Assembly (NCBI GenBank): GCA_964524065.1
Contig: CAZGCB010000001.1
Span: forward strand, 19,312 to 83,311
From: CAZADA01 sp964524065
GTDB taxonomy: Bacteria; Pseudomonadota; Alphaproteobacteria; Caulobacterales; Maricaulaceae
DNA length: 64,000 bases
Direction of reading: 5' to 3'
Shown here: positions 41,914-50,389 of the stretch, in pieces
How positions within the stretch are numbered: position 1 is the first letter of the stretch
How the letters are laid out: the number at the start of each line of letters is the position of its first letter
Notes under the pieces: generated by a model
The model's database searches: none
What the model was told of the DNA's origin: nothing
Seen by the model: only the letters and a program-made list of their open reading frames with translations
Made by a program: the position numbers and the translations under genes

Positions 41914-42675
41914 CTAAGACATCACGTGATAACCCGCGTCCACATAGGCGATGTTGCCGGTGACATGGCGCGCGGCGTCGCTGGCGAGAAAAGCCGCATA
42001 AGCGCCCACATCCTCAATCGTGACTAAGGTGCGCTGTGGGGCGCGGGTCGCCGCCTCGTCCATCAGAGCATCGAAATGCGCGATGCCGGAGGCCGCCCGG
42101 GTCGCCACAGGCCCCGGCGACAACGCATTGACGCGAATGCCTTCGGGCCCGAGATCGGCGGCCAGATAGTGGGTGACGGACTCCAGCGCCGCCTTCACCG
42201 GACCCATAATGTTGTAATTGTCGACGACCTTTTCGGCGCCGTAATAGCTCACGGTCATGAGGCACCCGCCCTCGCGCATCAGCGGTTTGGCGGCCGCCGC
42301 GAGGCGGATGAAGGAATGGCAGGACACATCCATGGCGCGCGCAAAGCCGTCGCGTGACGCTTCCACCACACGGGCGTGGAGGTCCGCCTTCGGACAAAAC
42401 GCCACCGAATGCAGCGCGAAATCCAATCGCCCCCAGCGCTTTTTGATGGCGGCGAACAGCGCCTCGAACTCAGCCTCCTTCTCCACATTCAAAGGCAAGA
42501 ATTCCGCCGCACCGACCGCGTCAGCCACGGGCTGCACATGCGGCTTGGCCTTGTCATTGAGGTAGGTGAGCACCAGCTCCGCCCCGGCATCCTTGAAGGC
42601 CCGCGCACACCCAGCGGCGATGCTGTGCTCATTGGCGACGCCGACCACCAGGCCGACCTTGCCCTCCAGATTCAT
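41914..42675 (-). CDS. fabI: Enoyl-[acyl-carrier-protein] reductase FabI
   Basis: FabI reduces the enoyl-ACP double bond in fatty acid elongation with NADH and is the triclosan/isoniazid-type target. The 253-residue protein has VGVANEHSIAAGCARAF (cofactor loop), LPLNVEKEAEFEALF, LHSVAFCPK, and the catalytic Tyr-x6-Lys in NYNIMGPVKAALE. SPGPVATRAASGI and GYHVMS complete the family pattern. It overlaps the P-type ATPase stop by 4 nt (ATGA), so the ATPase and fabI are probably co-transcribed. Confidence 0.94.
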   Translation of the reverse strand: MNLEGKVGLVVGVANEHSIAAGCARAFKDAGAELVLTYLNDKAKPHVQPVADAVGAAEFLPLNVEKEAEFEALFAAIKKRWGRLDFALHSVAFCPKADLHARVVEASRDGFARAMDVSCHSFIRLAAAAKPLMREGGCLMTVSYYGAEKVVDNYNIMGPVKAALESVTHYLAADLGPEGIRVNALSPGPVATRAASGIAHFDALMDEAATRAPQRTLVTIEDVGAYAAFLASDAARHVTGNIAYVDAGYHVMS

Positions 42676-45446
42676 GACGCGCCCCCTTCGGCGTCGGCTG
42701 TATCCTGATTGGCCCGCCAGCGGATCGTGGCCTTATGGATCTCCTCCGCAAACAGGAAGAACAACGCCACGGCGAACAGCGCCGCAAACACCCACAGCGG
42801 CGGCGGTGACACACCCAGCAGGCCCCGCAGGCCGGGGATGTGCATGGACAGCAAATGGATGCCCAAAGCCGCCGGCGTGGCGATGGCGAGAAAACGGTTG
42901 GCCGCATACGCAATAGTGAAGACGGAGCGGGTTTCCGAGCGGCTCGACAACGCATGCACATTGCCGAACAGCACCATCATCAACAGGGTGAAGTTCTGCG
43001 CCTCGCCATGGCTGAAGCCGAGATGCAGACTGAGCGCAAACACGGTGAAAGCCAAAATGCCCATGAACGAACCGGCCACAAGCACGTGTTCGATGATGTG
43101 CCGTTCGAAAATCGGCTCGCGCGGATCGCGCGGCTTGCGCTTCAACTCGCTCCCTTCCTTGGGCTCAAAGGCCAACGCCACATCCTGCAGACCATTGGCC
43201 ACCAGATTGAGCCACAACAACTGGATCGCTGTCAGCGGCATGGGCAGCCCGAAGGCAACCGTGAGGAAGAACAAAATAATCGCCGAAAAGCCCGTGGCGG
43301 TGAGCAGGCCGATCACTTTGCGGATGTTGTTGTAGACAATGCGTCCCTGCTCGATGCCCGCGACGATGGAGGCGAAGTTGTCATCCGTGATGATCAGCTC
43401 AGCGCTTTCCTTGGCCACATCGGTGCCGGACTTGCCCATGGCCACACCCGCATTGGCCTTGCGCATGGCGGGCGCATCATTCACGCCATCGCCGGTGACG
43501 GCGACGAAGTGGCCGTCCTTCATGAACGTATCGACGATGAGGCTCTTTTGCAGCGGCTCAATGCGCGCAAACACCCGCGCCGGCAGCACCAGCGCGCGCA
43601 CCGCCGCCTCACCCTGATCATGGGCCTCACGGATCATGGCGCCCGTGACGACGGGATCATCCGGCTCGCATAAGCCCAGATCCGCCCCGATGGCGCGGGC
43701 GGTGGCGGGATGATCGCCCGTCACCATGGCCACGCCGACCCCGCCCTCGCGGCAGCGCTGAATGGCGCCGCGGGCTTCAGGGCGCACCGGGTCGATCATG
43801 GCCACCATGCCGAGAAAGGTGAGATCCGCCAGCGCGTCGGTGTTCGCCCAATCGGTTCCAGCGGCGGCCGAACGTTTCGCCAGCGCGATGATGCGATAGC
43901 CGCGCGCGGCCAAGTCCTCGAACTGCGCGGTGATGCGCGCCACATCGATGGGCGCCTCGCCCTCATCCAAGCGCATATGCGTGGAAGCGGCGAGGATGCG
44001 CTCCGGGCTGCCCTTCACATATATCGCCGGGCCAGCCTCATTGGCGTTGACGCTGGCGGAAAAGGCCCGCTCGGACTCATAAGGCACCACATGCAACTGG
44101 CGGTGCTCAGTCTTCACATCGGTGAGCGACAAGCCGAGCTTCTTGGCGAACACCAAAAAGGCCACATCGACAATGTCGCCATCCGACACCCACTCGCCGC
44201 CGGCGTAATCCAAATGGCTCTCATTGGCGAGGATGCCTGTGAGGGCCAAATCGCGCACTTGCTCCAGCGCTTCGCCCTTCACCTCGCCCGGCCCGACGCC
44301 CGCGCCCGTGGTGCTGTAGCTGCGCCCGGAGGGCAGCACCGCTTGATCAATGGTGAGCTTGTTCACCGTCAGCGTGCCGGTTTTGTCCGAGCAGATGAAG
44401 GTGCACGAGCCCAACGCTTCGACCGCCACGAGTTTGCGGATAATGACGTTGGCCTTGGCCATGCGCCGCATGCCGATGGCCAGTGCGACCGTCAGCGCCG
44501 CCGGCAGGCCTTCGGGAATGGTGGACACCGCAAGGCCAATGCCCATCATGAGGATTTCGGTCGGCTCATAGCCGCCGCGCGCCGCCATCAGCCCGGCCAG
44601 CCCCAAAATCGCCAACAGGATCGCGCCGGCCACCTGATAGGTGAAGCGCCTGATGCGGATCATCAAAGGCGGTTCGGCGGTTTTGGGCGCGCTCACCCGA
44701 TCCGCAATACGGCCGATTTCCGTCTTCAAGCCTGTGGCCGTCACGATGCCGATGCCGCGGCCATGGGTGACGATGCTGCCGGCGAAGAGATGGTCCAACC
44801 GTTCGCTTAAGCTGGCGTTGGCCGGCGCGTGCGCGTCAGCGTTTTTGTTCACCGCCACGGATTCGCCCGTGAGCATGGACTCATCCACGGCCAAATCGCG
44901 CGTCTCATACAGTTTGATGTCCGCCGGCGTGCGATCGCCGGAGGCCACATGCACCACATCGCCCGGCACGATATCGACGATGTCCACGGCTTGGACCGCA
45001 CCATCGCGCACCACATGAGCGACGCCGCGAATCATGGCGCGCAGCGCGCTGGCCGAGCGTTGAGCGGACGCTTCTTGGGTGGCCCCGATCACGGCATTAA
45101 GCAGCAACACCAGCGTGATGAAGATGGCGCTGGGGGTCTGGCCCACCGCCAGTGAGGCGATGGCGGCCACAATCAAAATATAGATGAAGGGGCTGAGGAA
45201 CTGGCTGGCGAAAATCTCCAACAGCCCACGGGTTTTCGGTTCCGGCAGCTGATTGGGGCCAAAGCTCACCTGACGGCGGATGGCCTCCGCCGTGCTGAGC
45301 CCTCGCTCGAGATCGGCCGCTATCGCCTCGGCGGGCGGATCAGGCGGTTCTTCGCCGTCAGGGGCCGTTGAAGACGGGCGATCCGCGCGCGGTGCAGGAC
45401 GCGCGGCGGTGGAAACACCGGTCGGTGCGGTCATGGCGGTGAGCAT
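42672..45446 (-). CDS. Cation-transporting P-type ATPase (P2-like)
   Basis: A 924-residue P-type pump with the cation-ATPase N-terminal domain, the actuator loop TGES, helix 4 with STIPEGLPAALTVAL, the phosphorylation site ICSDKTGTLT, GDGVNDAPAMRKA and a long C-terminal set of helices. In helix 6 the metal-binding aspartate of Ca2+ pumps is replaced (LVANGLQDVALAFEP). The transported ion is therefore uncertain; Ca2+, Na+ or K+ are possible. The N-terminal 50 residues are Pro/Ala-rich. An ATG four codons inside is an alternative start. It precedes fabI with overlapping codons. Confidence 0.93.
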   Translation of the reverse strand: MLTAMTAPTGVSTAARPAPRADRPSSTAPDGEEPPDPPAEAIAADLERGLSTAEAIRRQVSFGPNQLPEPKTRGLLEIFASQFLSPFIYILIVAAIASLAVGQTPSAIFITLVLLLNAVIGATQEASAQRSASALRAMIRGVAHVVRDGAVQAVDIVDIVPGDVVHVASGDRTPADIKLYETRDLAVDESMLTGESVAVNKNADAHAPANASLSERLDHLFAGSIVTHGRGIGIVTATGLKTEIGRIADRVSAPKTAEPPLMIRIRRFTYQVAGAILLAILGLAGLMAARGGYEPTEILMMGIGLAVSTIPEGLPAALTVALAIGMRRMAKANVIIRKLVAVEALGSCTFICSDKTGTLTVNKLTIDQAVLPSGRSYSTTGAGVGPGEVKGEALEQVRDLALTGILANESHLDYAGGEWVSDGDIVDVAFLVFAKKLGLSLTDVKTEHRQLHVVPYESERAFSASVNANEAGPAIYVKGSPERILAASTHMRLDEGEAPIDVARITAQFEDLAARGYRIIALAKRSAAAGTDWANTDALADLTFLGMVAMIDPVRPEARGAIQRCREGGVGVAMVTGDHPATARAIGADLGLCEPDDPVVTGAMIREAHDQGEAAVRALVLPARVFARIEPLQKSLIVDTFMKDGHFVAVTGDGVNDAPAMRKANAGVAMGKSGTDVAKESAELIITDDNFASIVAGIEQGRIVYNNIRKVIGLLTATGFSAIILFFLTVAFGLPMPLTAIQLLWLNLVANGLQDVALAFEPKEGSELKRKPRDPREPIFERHIIEHVLVAGSFMGILAFTVFALSLHLGFSHGEAQNFTLLMMVLFGNVHALSSRSETRSVFTIAYAANRFLAIATPAALGIHLLSMHIPGLRGLLGVSPPPLWVFAALFAVALFFLFAEEIHKATIRWRANQDTADAEGGAS

Positions 45447-45668
45447 CCCTGCTTTTGCACTGCACCATGTTTATAGGCGCCGGCCCCACCGGACTCGAGA
45501 CGGCAAACTGACGCGGGCCCCGCGGGACGACGGCGCGCAGCGGCGGCTGTTTCCTTACCGAATTGTCACAGAGTTTTTGGGGTTTTGCGCGACGGACGCG
45601 CGGCGCCCGCCACGTTTAGCCCGTATCAACGCCGCCCCTGGGCGCGTTCAGTCATAACGGAGAGCCCT

Positions 45669-46166
45669 ATGATGAAATCCCTGATGGCCGCCGCCGGCGC
45701 GAGCCTCATCCTCGCCACTGCAGCATCGGCCGCCCCCGGCAATCCCGAGAAACGCGCCGAACGCGTCGTCAACGGCGTGTTTGAACGCTTGGACGCCGAT
45801 GAAAACGGCCGCATCACCGAAACCGAAGTCAAAGACGCCCGCCGCACGGCCTTCCTCAGCGCCGATGCGAACGCCGATGGCGTTGTCGAGCCCTCTGAGC
45901 TGGAAGCTCTGCGCAAGGCCGATCGCGAACGCCCGCGGCGCGGCCGGGGACGGTTTGGCCCGCGTCCAGAAGCTGGGGAAGCCCTTGATTTTGCACGTCT
46001 CGACACCAATGAAGACGGTTTGTTGACCTCCGATGAGTTCGTGGAACGCGCCATAAGGCTGTTGGAGATGGACAGCGATGGCGATGGCGCCGTCGACAAA
46101 GCGGAGCTGACCGCGGGCGTTCAAGCCCGCATGCAAGAGCGCATGGAGGAACGTCGGTCACGCTAG
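45669..46166 (+). CDS. Secreted EF-hand calcium-binding protein
   Basis: A 165-residue protein with a signal peptide (MMKSLMAAAGASLILATAASA) and four EF-hand loops: RLDADENGRITETE, SADANADGVVEPSE, RLDTNEDGLLTSDE and EMDSDGDGAVDKAE. Each has the alternating Asp/Asn and terminal Glu of a Ca2+ site, so it probably binds calcium in the periplasm. It has GGAG before the first ATG; the second codon is also ATG. It is divergent from the cation ATPase, which could hint at a shared Ca2+ theme, though nothing proves it. Confidence 0.9.
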   Translation: MMKSLMAAAGASLILATAASAAPGNPEKRAERVVNGVFERLDADENGRITETEVKDARRTAFLSADANADGVVEPSELEALRKADRERPRRGRGRFGPRPEAGEALDFARLDTNEDGLLTSDEFVERAIRLLEMDSDGDGAVDKAELTAGVQARMQERMEERRSR

Positions 46167-46294
46167 ATCGCAGCGCCCCCACAACACGGCGCATGGGCGT
46201 CGGGCCTCGGCTCCCCGATGGTGAACACCGTCGTGCGGGGTAACGCCAGGTCCGGCCCATAGCCCGGCCAAAGCGCGCGAAGCGTGAACGGCGC

Positions 46295-47131
46295 TTAGCT
46301 TTGGAACAGGGACAAAATCACATCGGGACTGGAATTGGCGATGGACAAACTCTGTACAGAGAGTTGCTGCTGAACCTGCAACGCCTCCAACCGCGCCGCC
46401 TCAACCCCCAAATCGGCGTCCACCAACGCGCCGATATTGATGTCCAAATTGTCCTGCAGCAGCGAGACGAAGTTGCGGTGCGCATCCAGCTGGTTGGAGT
46501 CGTTGCCGAGGGCGCTCTGCGCACGGATCACATTTTCCAGACTGGCCTCGACGGCCGCCAAAGCCGCTTGAGCGTCCGTGACGCTCGCCAGTGACGCGAT
46601 CGCCGGATCCACAACAATGTTGGGACCGGGAACCGTCATATTCTGCGTGTTCAGCAGGATGGTGCGGCTCGCTTCCACATCCGCCAACACCTCCACCCCC
46701 GGACTTTCGGACCCGTCCAAGAGGTTCACATCAGCGATCTCAGCCTGCGCGACGATGCTCTGAATTTGGTCGAGCAGCGAAGCGAAGGAGTCGGCGTAGC
46801 TTTGGCGGGACTGAGCGTCCAAGCTCGGCTCCACCGCCGCGACGGCGTCCGCCCGCATCTCGTCCAACAGCGATTTGATGCTGTTCAACGCGCCTTCGGC
46901 GGTGTCGGCGATGGACATCGCGCGCGTCAGGCTGTCACTGACCGCCTCAAATCCGGAGCGGTCGCGGCGCAATTCTTCGGCCACGGCGAAACGCGCCGGA
47001 TCATCAGACGAGCGGCTCACTTCCAAGCCGGAGGAGATGCGTTGTTGCGTCTCTTCCAGCGCGCCGCTGGTTTTGTTGAGATTTTGCAGGGCGACCAACG
47101 CCGCTTGGTTGGACTGGACATTCAAGGTCAT
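46295..47131 (-). CDS. Flagellin, divergent paralogue
   Basis: A 278-residue flagellin lacking the variable surface domains. The N-terminal D0/D1 signature is NQAALVALQNLNKTSGALEETQQRISSGLEVSRSSDDPA-type and the C-terminal one is ALVDADLGVEAARLEALQVQQQLSVQSLSIANSSPDVILSLF. It is much less like the two flagellins upstream than they are like each other; helix ends and the D1 loop differ. I see no sigma-54 promoter in front of it. Two GANTC sites lie about 60 nt upstream of the start. Confidence 0.95.
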   Translation of the reverse strand: MTLNVQSNQAALVALQNLNKTSGALEETQQRISSGLEVSRSSDDPARFAVAEELRRDRSGFEAVSDSLTRAMSIADTAEGALNSIKSLLDEMRADAVAAVEPSLDAQSRQSYADSFASLLDQIQSIVAQAEIADVNLLDGSESPGVEVLADVEASRTILLNTQNMTVPGPNIVVDPAIASLASVTDAQAALAAVEASLENVIRAQSALGNDSNQLDAHRNFVSLLQDNLDINIGALVDADLGVEAARLEALQVQQQLSVQSLSIANSSPDVILSLFQS

Positions 47132-47184
47132 CGGCGATCTCCCCGCGCACGGACGCGTTTGCTTTCAGCATGTCCGTCTCCCCC

Positions 47185-47199
47185 GACTCATTTCGAATC
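47185..47199. promoter_or_regulatory. Pair of GANTC sites upstream of a flagellin gene
   Basis: GACTC at 47185-47189 and GAATC at 47195-47199 are exactly 10 bp apart, one helical turn, upstream of the divergent flagellin. In Caulobacter relatives GANTC is methylated by CcrM and read by GcrA. Chance occurrence is possible. Confidence 0.3.
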
Positions 47200-47335
47200 A
47201 GCGGACGAACGATCAACGCGAAGAGATTTGGTCGAAGGCGGTTAAGAAAGTGCAAGCGCCGCGGCGCGCCGCCCGGCGCATCGCGGTTATTCTCATATGT
47301 GGGGCGCCGTGACGATCGCCCGTGGGGCGGGGCGC

Positions 47336-47755
47336 CTACACGCGCCGATCCACCACCAGACCATCGGCGTCTTGCGGCCGATCCAGACGGCCGAGCAATT
47401 CTTCTCGCGGCCATTGGCGGATCACCTCGCCATTGCGCGAATCGATGGTGGTGTAAATGAACTGTCCGCTGTCTTCGTCTTTGGAGATCTGCAGCTTGGC
47501 GTAAGGCTTCAGCGCATCTTCGACGAGTTGGCGCGCCAAATCACGGGCCCGCTCATCGGCGGCGACCTCAGCGGCTTGGCTGGTTTCGGTGAACAGCGCG
47601 TCCTCACGCAATGGCGGCCCGTCGACAGCGGAGGAACCTGCAGAAGGCGTCTCCGTCCGTTCGCGCGTCCCGGATGCGGGCGCTTGAATGGACGCGGCCG
47701 CCGTGGCGACGGTGGTTTCGGGCGATGGGGTCGATGCGACAGCGATGCTCGTCAT
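47336..47755 (-). CDS. FlaG family protein
   Basis: A 139-residue protein with an unstructured N-terminus and the FlaG core at the C-terminus: LKPYAKLQISKDEDSGQFIYTTIDSRNGEVIRQWPREELL. FlaG proteins affect filament length. It lies between two flagellin genes on the same strand. The ATG at 47755 is used; a TTG directly before it adds one residue. A flagellin terminator lies 80 nt upstream, so flaG needs its own promoter. Confidence 0.85.
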   Translation of the reverse strand: MTSIAVASTPSPETTVATAAASIQAPASGTRERTETPSAGSSAVDGPPLREDALFTETSQAAEVAADERARDLARQLVEDALKPYAKLQISKDEDSGQFIYTTIDSRNGEVIRQWPREELLGRLDRPQDADGLVVDRRV

Positions 47756-47829
47756 CAAATTTACGGCGCAGTGGGCGCAGCCTCCTGTTTTGACCTTGTA
47801 AGCATGACAGGACGGGCTTTAGGCGAAGG

Positions 47830-47855
47830 AAAAACGGGCGTCCCGAAGGACGCCC
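47830..47855 (-). terminator. Intrinsic terminator after flagellin gene
   Basis: GGGCGTCC (47836-47843) and GGACGCCC (47848-47855) form a perfect 8-bp stem with a CGAA loop. In the minus direction it is followed by GTTTTT. It ends the flagellin transcript from 48691. Confidence 0.88.
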
Positions 47856-47866
47856 GCCGCTGAAGA

Positions 47867-48691
47867 TTAACGGAAGAGAGACAAGATGCTGTTCGGCGCC
47901 TGGTTGGCGATGGACAGCGCCTGAGTGCCCAACTGCTGCTGGGTCTGCAGGGCGGTCAACCGTGCGCTCTCTTTGGCGAGATCGGCATCGACCAAGTTAC
48001 CGATGCCTTTTTCCGCCTCGTCCGACAGCTTCGTCACGAACTCACTTTGGATGTCGAGCGCTTTGCCCGCGGTGCCGAGACGCGCCAGCGCCTCATTCAC
48101 ATTGTCCAAAGAGCCTTCGATCGCGGTGATGGCGGCCGTGGCTTCCGTCACCGAGTCGATGTCGGCCGTCGTCGTCAGGGTCACGACGGAGCCCGACAAG
48201 GACAAGTCTTCATCCAACACGGTGATGACGCTGGAGCCGTCCGCATTGGCCAAAGCCGTCAGTTCGTTGGTGGAGCCGTTCAACAGGTTCACCCCGTTGA
48301 ATTCAGCGTTGCCCACCACGGTGGCGATTTGATCACGCAGCGCTTCGAAGTCTTCACTCAAAGCATCGCGCGACGCCGTGTCCAGCGAGGCGTCCGAAGC
48401 CGCCAGCGCTTTTTCTTTCATCTCGATGAGCAAGTCAGAAACGGCTTCACCGGCCGCCAAAGCCACGTCGACGGTGGAGGTCGCACGGCTCAGAGAGTTC
48501 TGCACTGCACCGTAGGACGCGACGTCCGCACGCAGGCCTTGGGCGATGGCGAAAATGCCGCCGTCATCTTTCGCGCTCGAAACCTTCAAACCGGTGCTGA
48601 TCCGGTTTTGGACTTCTTCGAGTTGACGGTTGGTGTTGTTGAGGTTTTGCAGGGCGACCTGGGCGCCCGGATTCGTGTTCACACTCAGCAT
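47867..48691 (-). CDS. Flagellin
   Basis: A 274-residue flagellin without a central variable domain, the small type found in Caulobacter relatives. Conserved ends are VNTNPGAQVALQNLNNTNRQ and NLVDADLAKESARLTALQTQQQLGTQALSIANQAPNSIL. It is closely similar along its length to the flagellin encoded at 48966-49814. Serine/threonine-rich D1 stretches (SGSVVTLTTTADIDSVTEAT) could be sites for glycan addition by FlmG. A sigma-54-type promoter, a hairpin in the leader and a terminator frame it. Confidence 0.97.
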   Translation of the reverse strand: MLSVNTNPGAQVALQNLNNTNRQLEEVQNRISTGLKVSSAKDDGGIFAIAQGLRADVASYGAVQNSLSRATSTVDVALAAGEAVSDLLIEMKEKALAASDASLDTASRDALSEDFEALRDQIATVVGNAEFNGVNLLNGSTNELTALANADGSSVITVLDEDLSLSGSVVTLTTTADIDSVTEATAAITAIEGSLDNVNEALARLGTAGKALDIQSEFVTKLSDEAEKGIGNLVDADLAKESARLTALQTQQQLGTQALSIANQAPNSILSLFR

Positions 48692-48719
48692 TTCTTTGCT
48701 CCGCAGTTTTGCGTGTCAC

Positions 48720-48736
48720 ACCGCCGTTTTGGCGGT
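48720..48736 (-). promoter_or_regulatory. Hairpin in flagellin 5' leader
   Basis: ACCGCC and GGCGGT (48720-48725 with 48731-48736) close a 5-nt loop in the predicted leader, about 30 nt before the flagellin ATG. In Caulobacter FlbT acts on flagellin leader RNA; flbT is 2 kb upstream. Binding here is inferred. Confidence 0.45.
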
Positions 48737-48765
48737 CGGACCCGTTTTGGATCCGCTCAGTGGGC

Positions 48766-48781
48766 TGCAAATCATGGGCCA
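48766..48781 (-). promoter_or_regulatory. Sigma-54-type promoter for flagellin
   Basis: On the minus strand this reads TTGGCCC, then TTTGCA, with GG and GC 12 nt apart (48780 and 48768). Both boxes match the TGGC / TTGC consensus. The predicted start near 48755 gives a leader of about 64 nt. Confidence 0.78.
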
Positions 48782-48930
48782 ACGTGTTGGAGGCCGATCC
48801 ACCAAGGATTTCCAGAGGTTGGCGCCGACAGCGCTGGGCAATTTTGACCGGGCCCGGCAAGATGTGCCGCCACTGGGCGAGTTTTGCCGGGCCTAGCGGC
48901 GCCTGCCCCGCCATGCGCCCTCCCGCCCCA

Positions 48931-48959
48931 AAGAAAAGGGCCGCGGTCGCCCGCGGCCC
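48931..48959 (-). terminator. Intrinsic terminator after flagellin gene
   Basis: A perfect 9-bp stem, GGGCCGCGG at 48938-48946 with its complement at 48951-48959, loop TCGC, followed on the minus strand by CTTTTCTT. It lies just past the stop of the flagellin at 48966-49814. Confidence 0.88.
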
Positions 48960-48965
48960 TGACGC

Positions 48966-49814
48966 TCAACGCCCCGCGCCCCACCCTAAGTTATGGAAGA
49001 GCAGAGAGATGGCCTGGGGCGCCTGATTGGCGATGCCGAGGGCCTGGGTGGCCAACTGCTGCTGAGTCTGCTGGGCCTGGAGATTGGCGCTCTCTTTGGC
49101 CAAATCCGCATCCACCAGCGAGCCGATGCCCACCTCGGTTTCATCCAAGATCTTCGTGGTGAAATCCTGCATGATCTCCAGCGATTTCGACGCTGTACCC
49201 AAGCGCGCGAGCGCGGAATTCAAGTTGTCGAGAGACGTCTCAATCGTCGTGATGGCGTTCGTCGCTTCTGTCACGGTGTCGATGTCGGACGCGGTGGTCA
49301 GCGTGATGATGGCGCCGGATAAAGACAAATCTTCATCTTGAACCGTCAACACCGAGGAGCCGTCCTGATTGGCCAACGCCTCAAAGGCATTGGTGCTGCC
49401 ATTGAGGAGGTTGATGCCGTTGAACTCCGCATTGTCCACCACTGTCGCGATCTGATCGCGCAGGGCTTCAAAGTCTTCATTCAACGCATCGCGAGAGGCC
49501 GTGTCCAGCGACGCATCCGACGCCGCCAGCGCTTTCTCTTTCATCTCAATAAGCAAATCAGAAATGGACTCGCCGGCCGCCAAAGCCACATCCACCGTCG
49601 ACACGCCGCGCGCCAAGCTGTTCTGCACGACGCCGAGCCCCGCCGCTTCGGACCGCAAGCGCTGAGCGATGGCGAAGATGCCGCCATCATCTTTGGCGCT
49701 GGCCACTTCCAAACCCGTGCTGATGCGCCGCTGGGTCTGTTCAAGCGAGGAATTGACGCGATTGAGGTTTTGCAAAGCGATTTGAGCCGCTGCGTTCGTG
49801 TTGACACTCAACAT
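48966..49814 (-). CDS. Flagellin
   Basis: A 282-residue flagellin, with the usual ends (VNTNAAAQIALQNLNRVNSS; LVDADLAKESANLQAQQTQQQLATQALGIANQAPQAISLLF) and a short extra tail (HNLGWGAGR). It is a close paralogue of the next flagellin, sharing long identical blocks such as KEKALAASDASLDTASRDAL, which suggests recent duplication or gene conversion. GGAG lies eight bases before the ATG, and a -24/-12 promoter lies about 75 nt upstream. Confidence 0.97.
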   Translation of the reverse strand: MLSVNTNAAAQIALQNLNRVNSSLEQTQRRISTGLEVASAKDDGGIFAIAQRLRSEAAGLGVVQNSLARGVSTVDVALAAGESISDLLIEMKEKALAASDASLDTASRDALNEDFEALRDQIATVVDNAEFNGINLLNGSTNAFEALANQDGSSVLTVQDEDLSLSGAIITLTTASDIDTVTEATNAITTIETSLDNLNSALARLGTASKSLEIMQDFTTKILDETEVGIGSLVDADLAKESANLQAQQTQQQLATQALGIANQAPQAISLLFHNLGWGAGR

Positions 49815-49884
49815 GGTTTAGCTCCGTTCTGGGCGCCCGACGCGCCGGCGCGCCGGGGGGCGTTCGTCGTCCGCACCTCGCCAT

Positions 49885-49899
49885 GCGAAATTGAGGCCA
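49885..49899 (-). promoter_or_regulatory. Sigma-54-type promoter for flagellin
   Basis: The minus strand reads TGGCCTC and, 12 nt from GG to GC (49898 and 49886), TCGCA. The -12 box has the same T-to-C change as the flgI promoter. The predicted start near 49873 gives a leader of about 60 nt, matching that of the neighbouring flagellin. Confidence 0.7.
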
Positions 49900-49993
49900 A
49901 AAATAAAGCTAATCGAAGCTTACATCGCCTCAGTCAAACCGAAGTAAAATATCCAATTTTTCGAAAACTGCCGCCAAACGCCGCGAACGCCTT

Positions 49994-50389
49994 TCACCCA
50001 GCCGGCGGCCCTGCGGCTTCAGCCGCGGCTTGCGCGGCGGCGCGTTGCTCGAGGCCTTGCATGATGGAGCGGTTGATGTCGATCAGCGGCTCAATCTCGG
50101 CGCCATGGCGCAGCACTTCGCTGGAATACTTCGACACGAACATGGACAGCGAAATAATATTGGCGCGCAGCTGTGGCGGCAAACCATTGCCCTCGCGCCC
50201 ACAGTCGCCGGCCAACGTGTTCCACACCCGCCGGTTCCAATCCACGGCGTCGGCCAAGGTGCGCAGATCCTCACGGCCGGCTTTCGCCGCCTCCATCAGC
50301 GCCCGCGTCACTTGGCCAAACAGCCGATATTCCGTTTGCCGGGGCGATTCAGCCCGGCTGGTCGCTTGCTGATACGCCCGCACCGACAT
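49994..50389 (-). CDS. flaF: Flagellar biosynthesis regulator FlaF
   Basis: FlaF is required for flagellin secretion and, with FlbT, sets flagellin levels in alphaproteobacteria. The 131-residue protein has the family pattern SVRAYQQATSRAESPRQTEYRLFGQVTRALMEA-type start, VDWNRRVWNTLAGDC, LPPQLRANIISLSMFVSKYSSEVL and INRSIMQGL. The start at 50389 is set by homology. Its first 41 nt overlap the 3' end of flbT, so translation is probably coupled. Confidence 0.94.
   Translation of the reverse strand: MSVRAYQQATSRAESPRQTEYRLFGQVTRALMEAAKAGREDLRTLADAVDWNRRVWNTLAGDCGREGNGLPPQLRANIISLSMFVSKYSSEVLRHGAEIEPLIDINRSIMQGLEQRAAAQAAAEAAGPPAG

Noticed and set aside
47132..47335. Sigma-54 promoter for the divergent flagellin
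   Set aside because: The best candidate (CGCC to TTGCA on the minus strand near 47251-47265) lacks the GG at -24.
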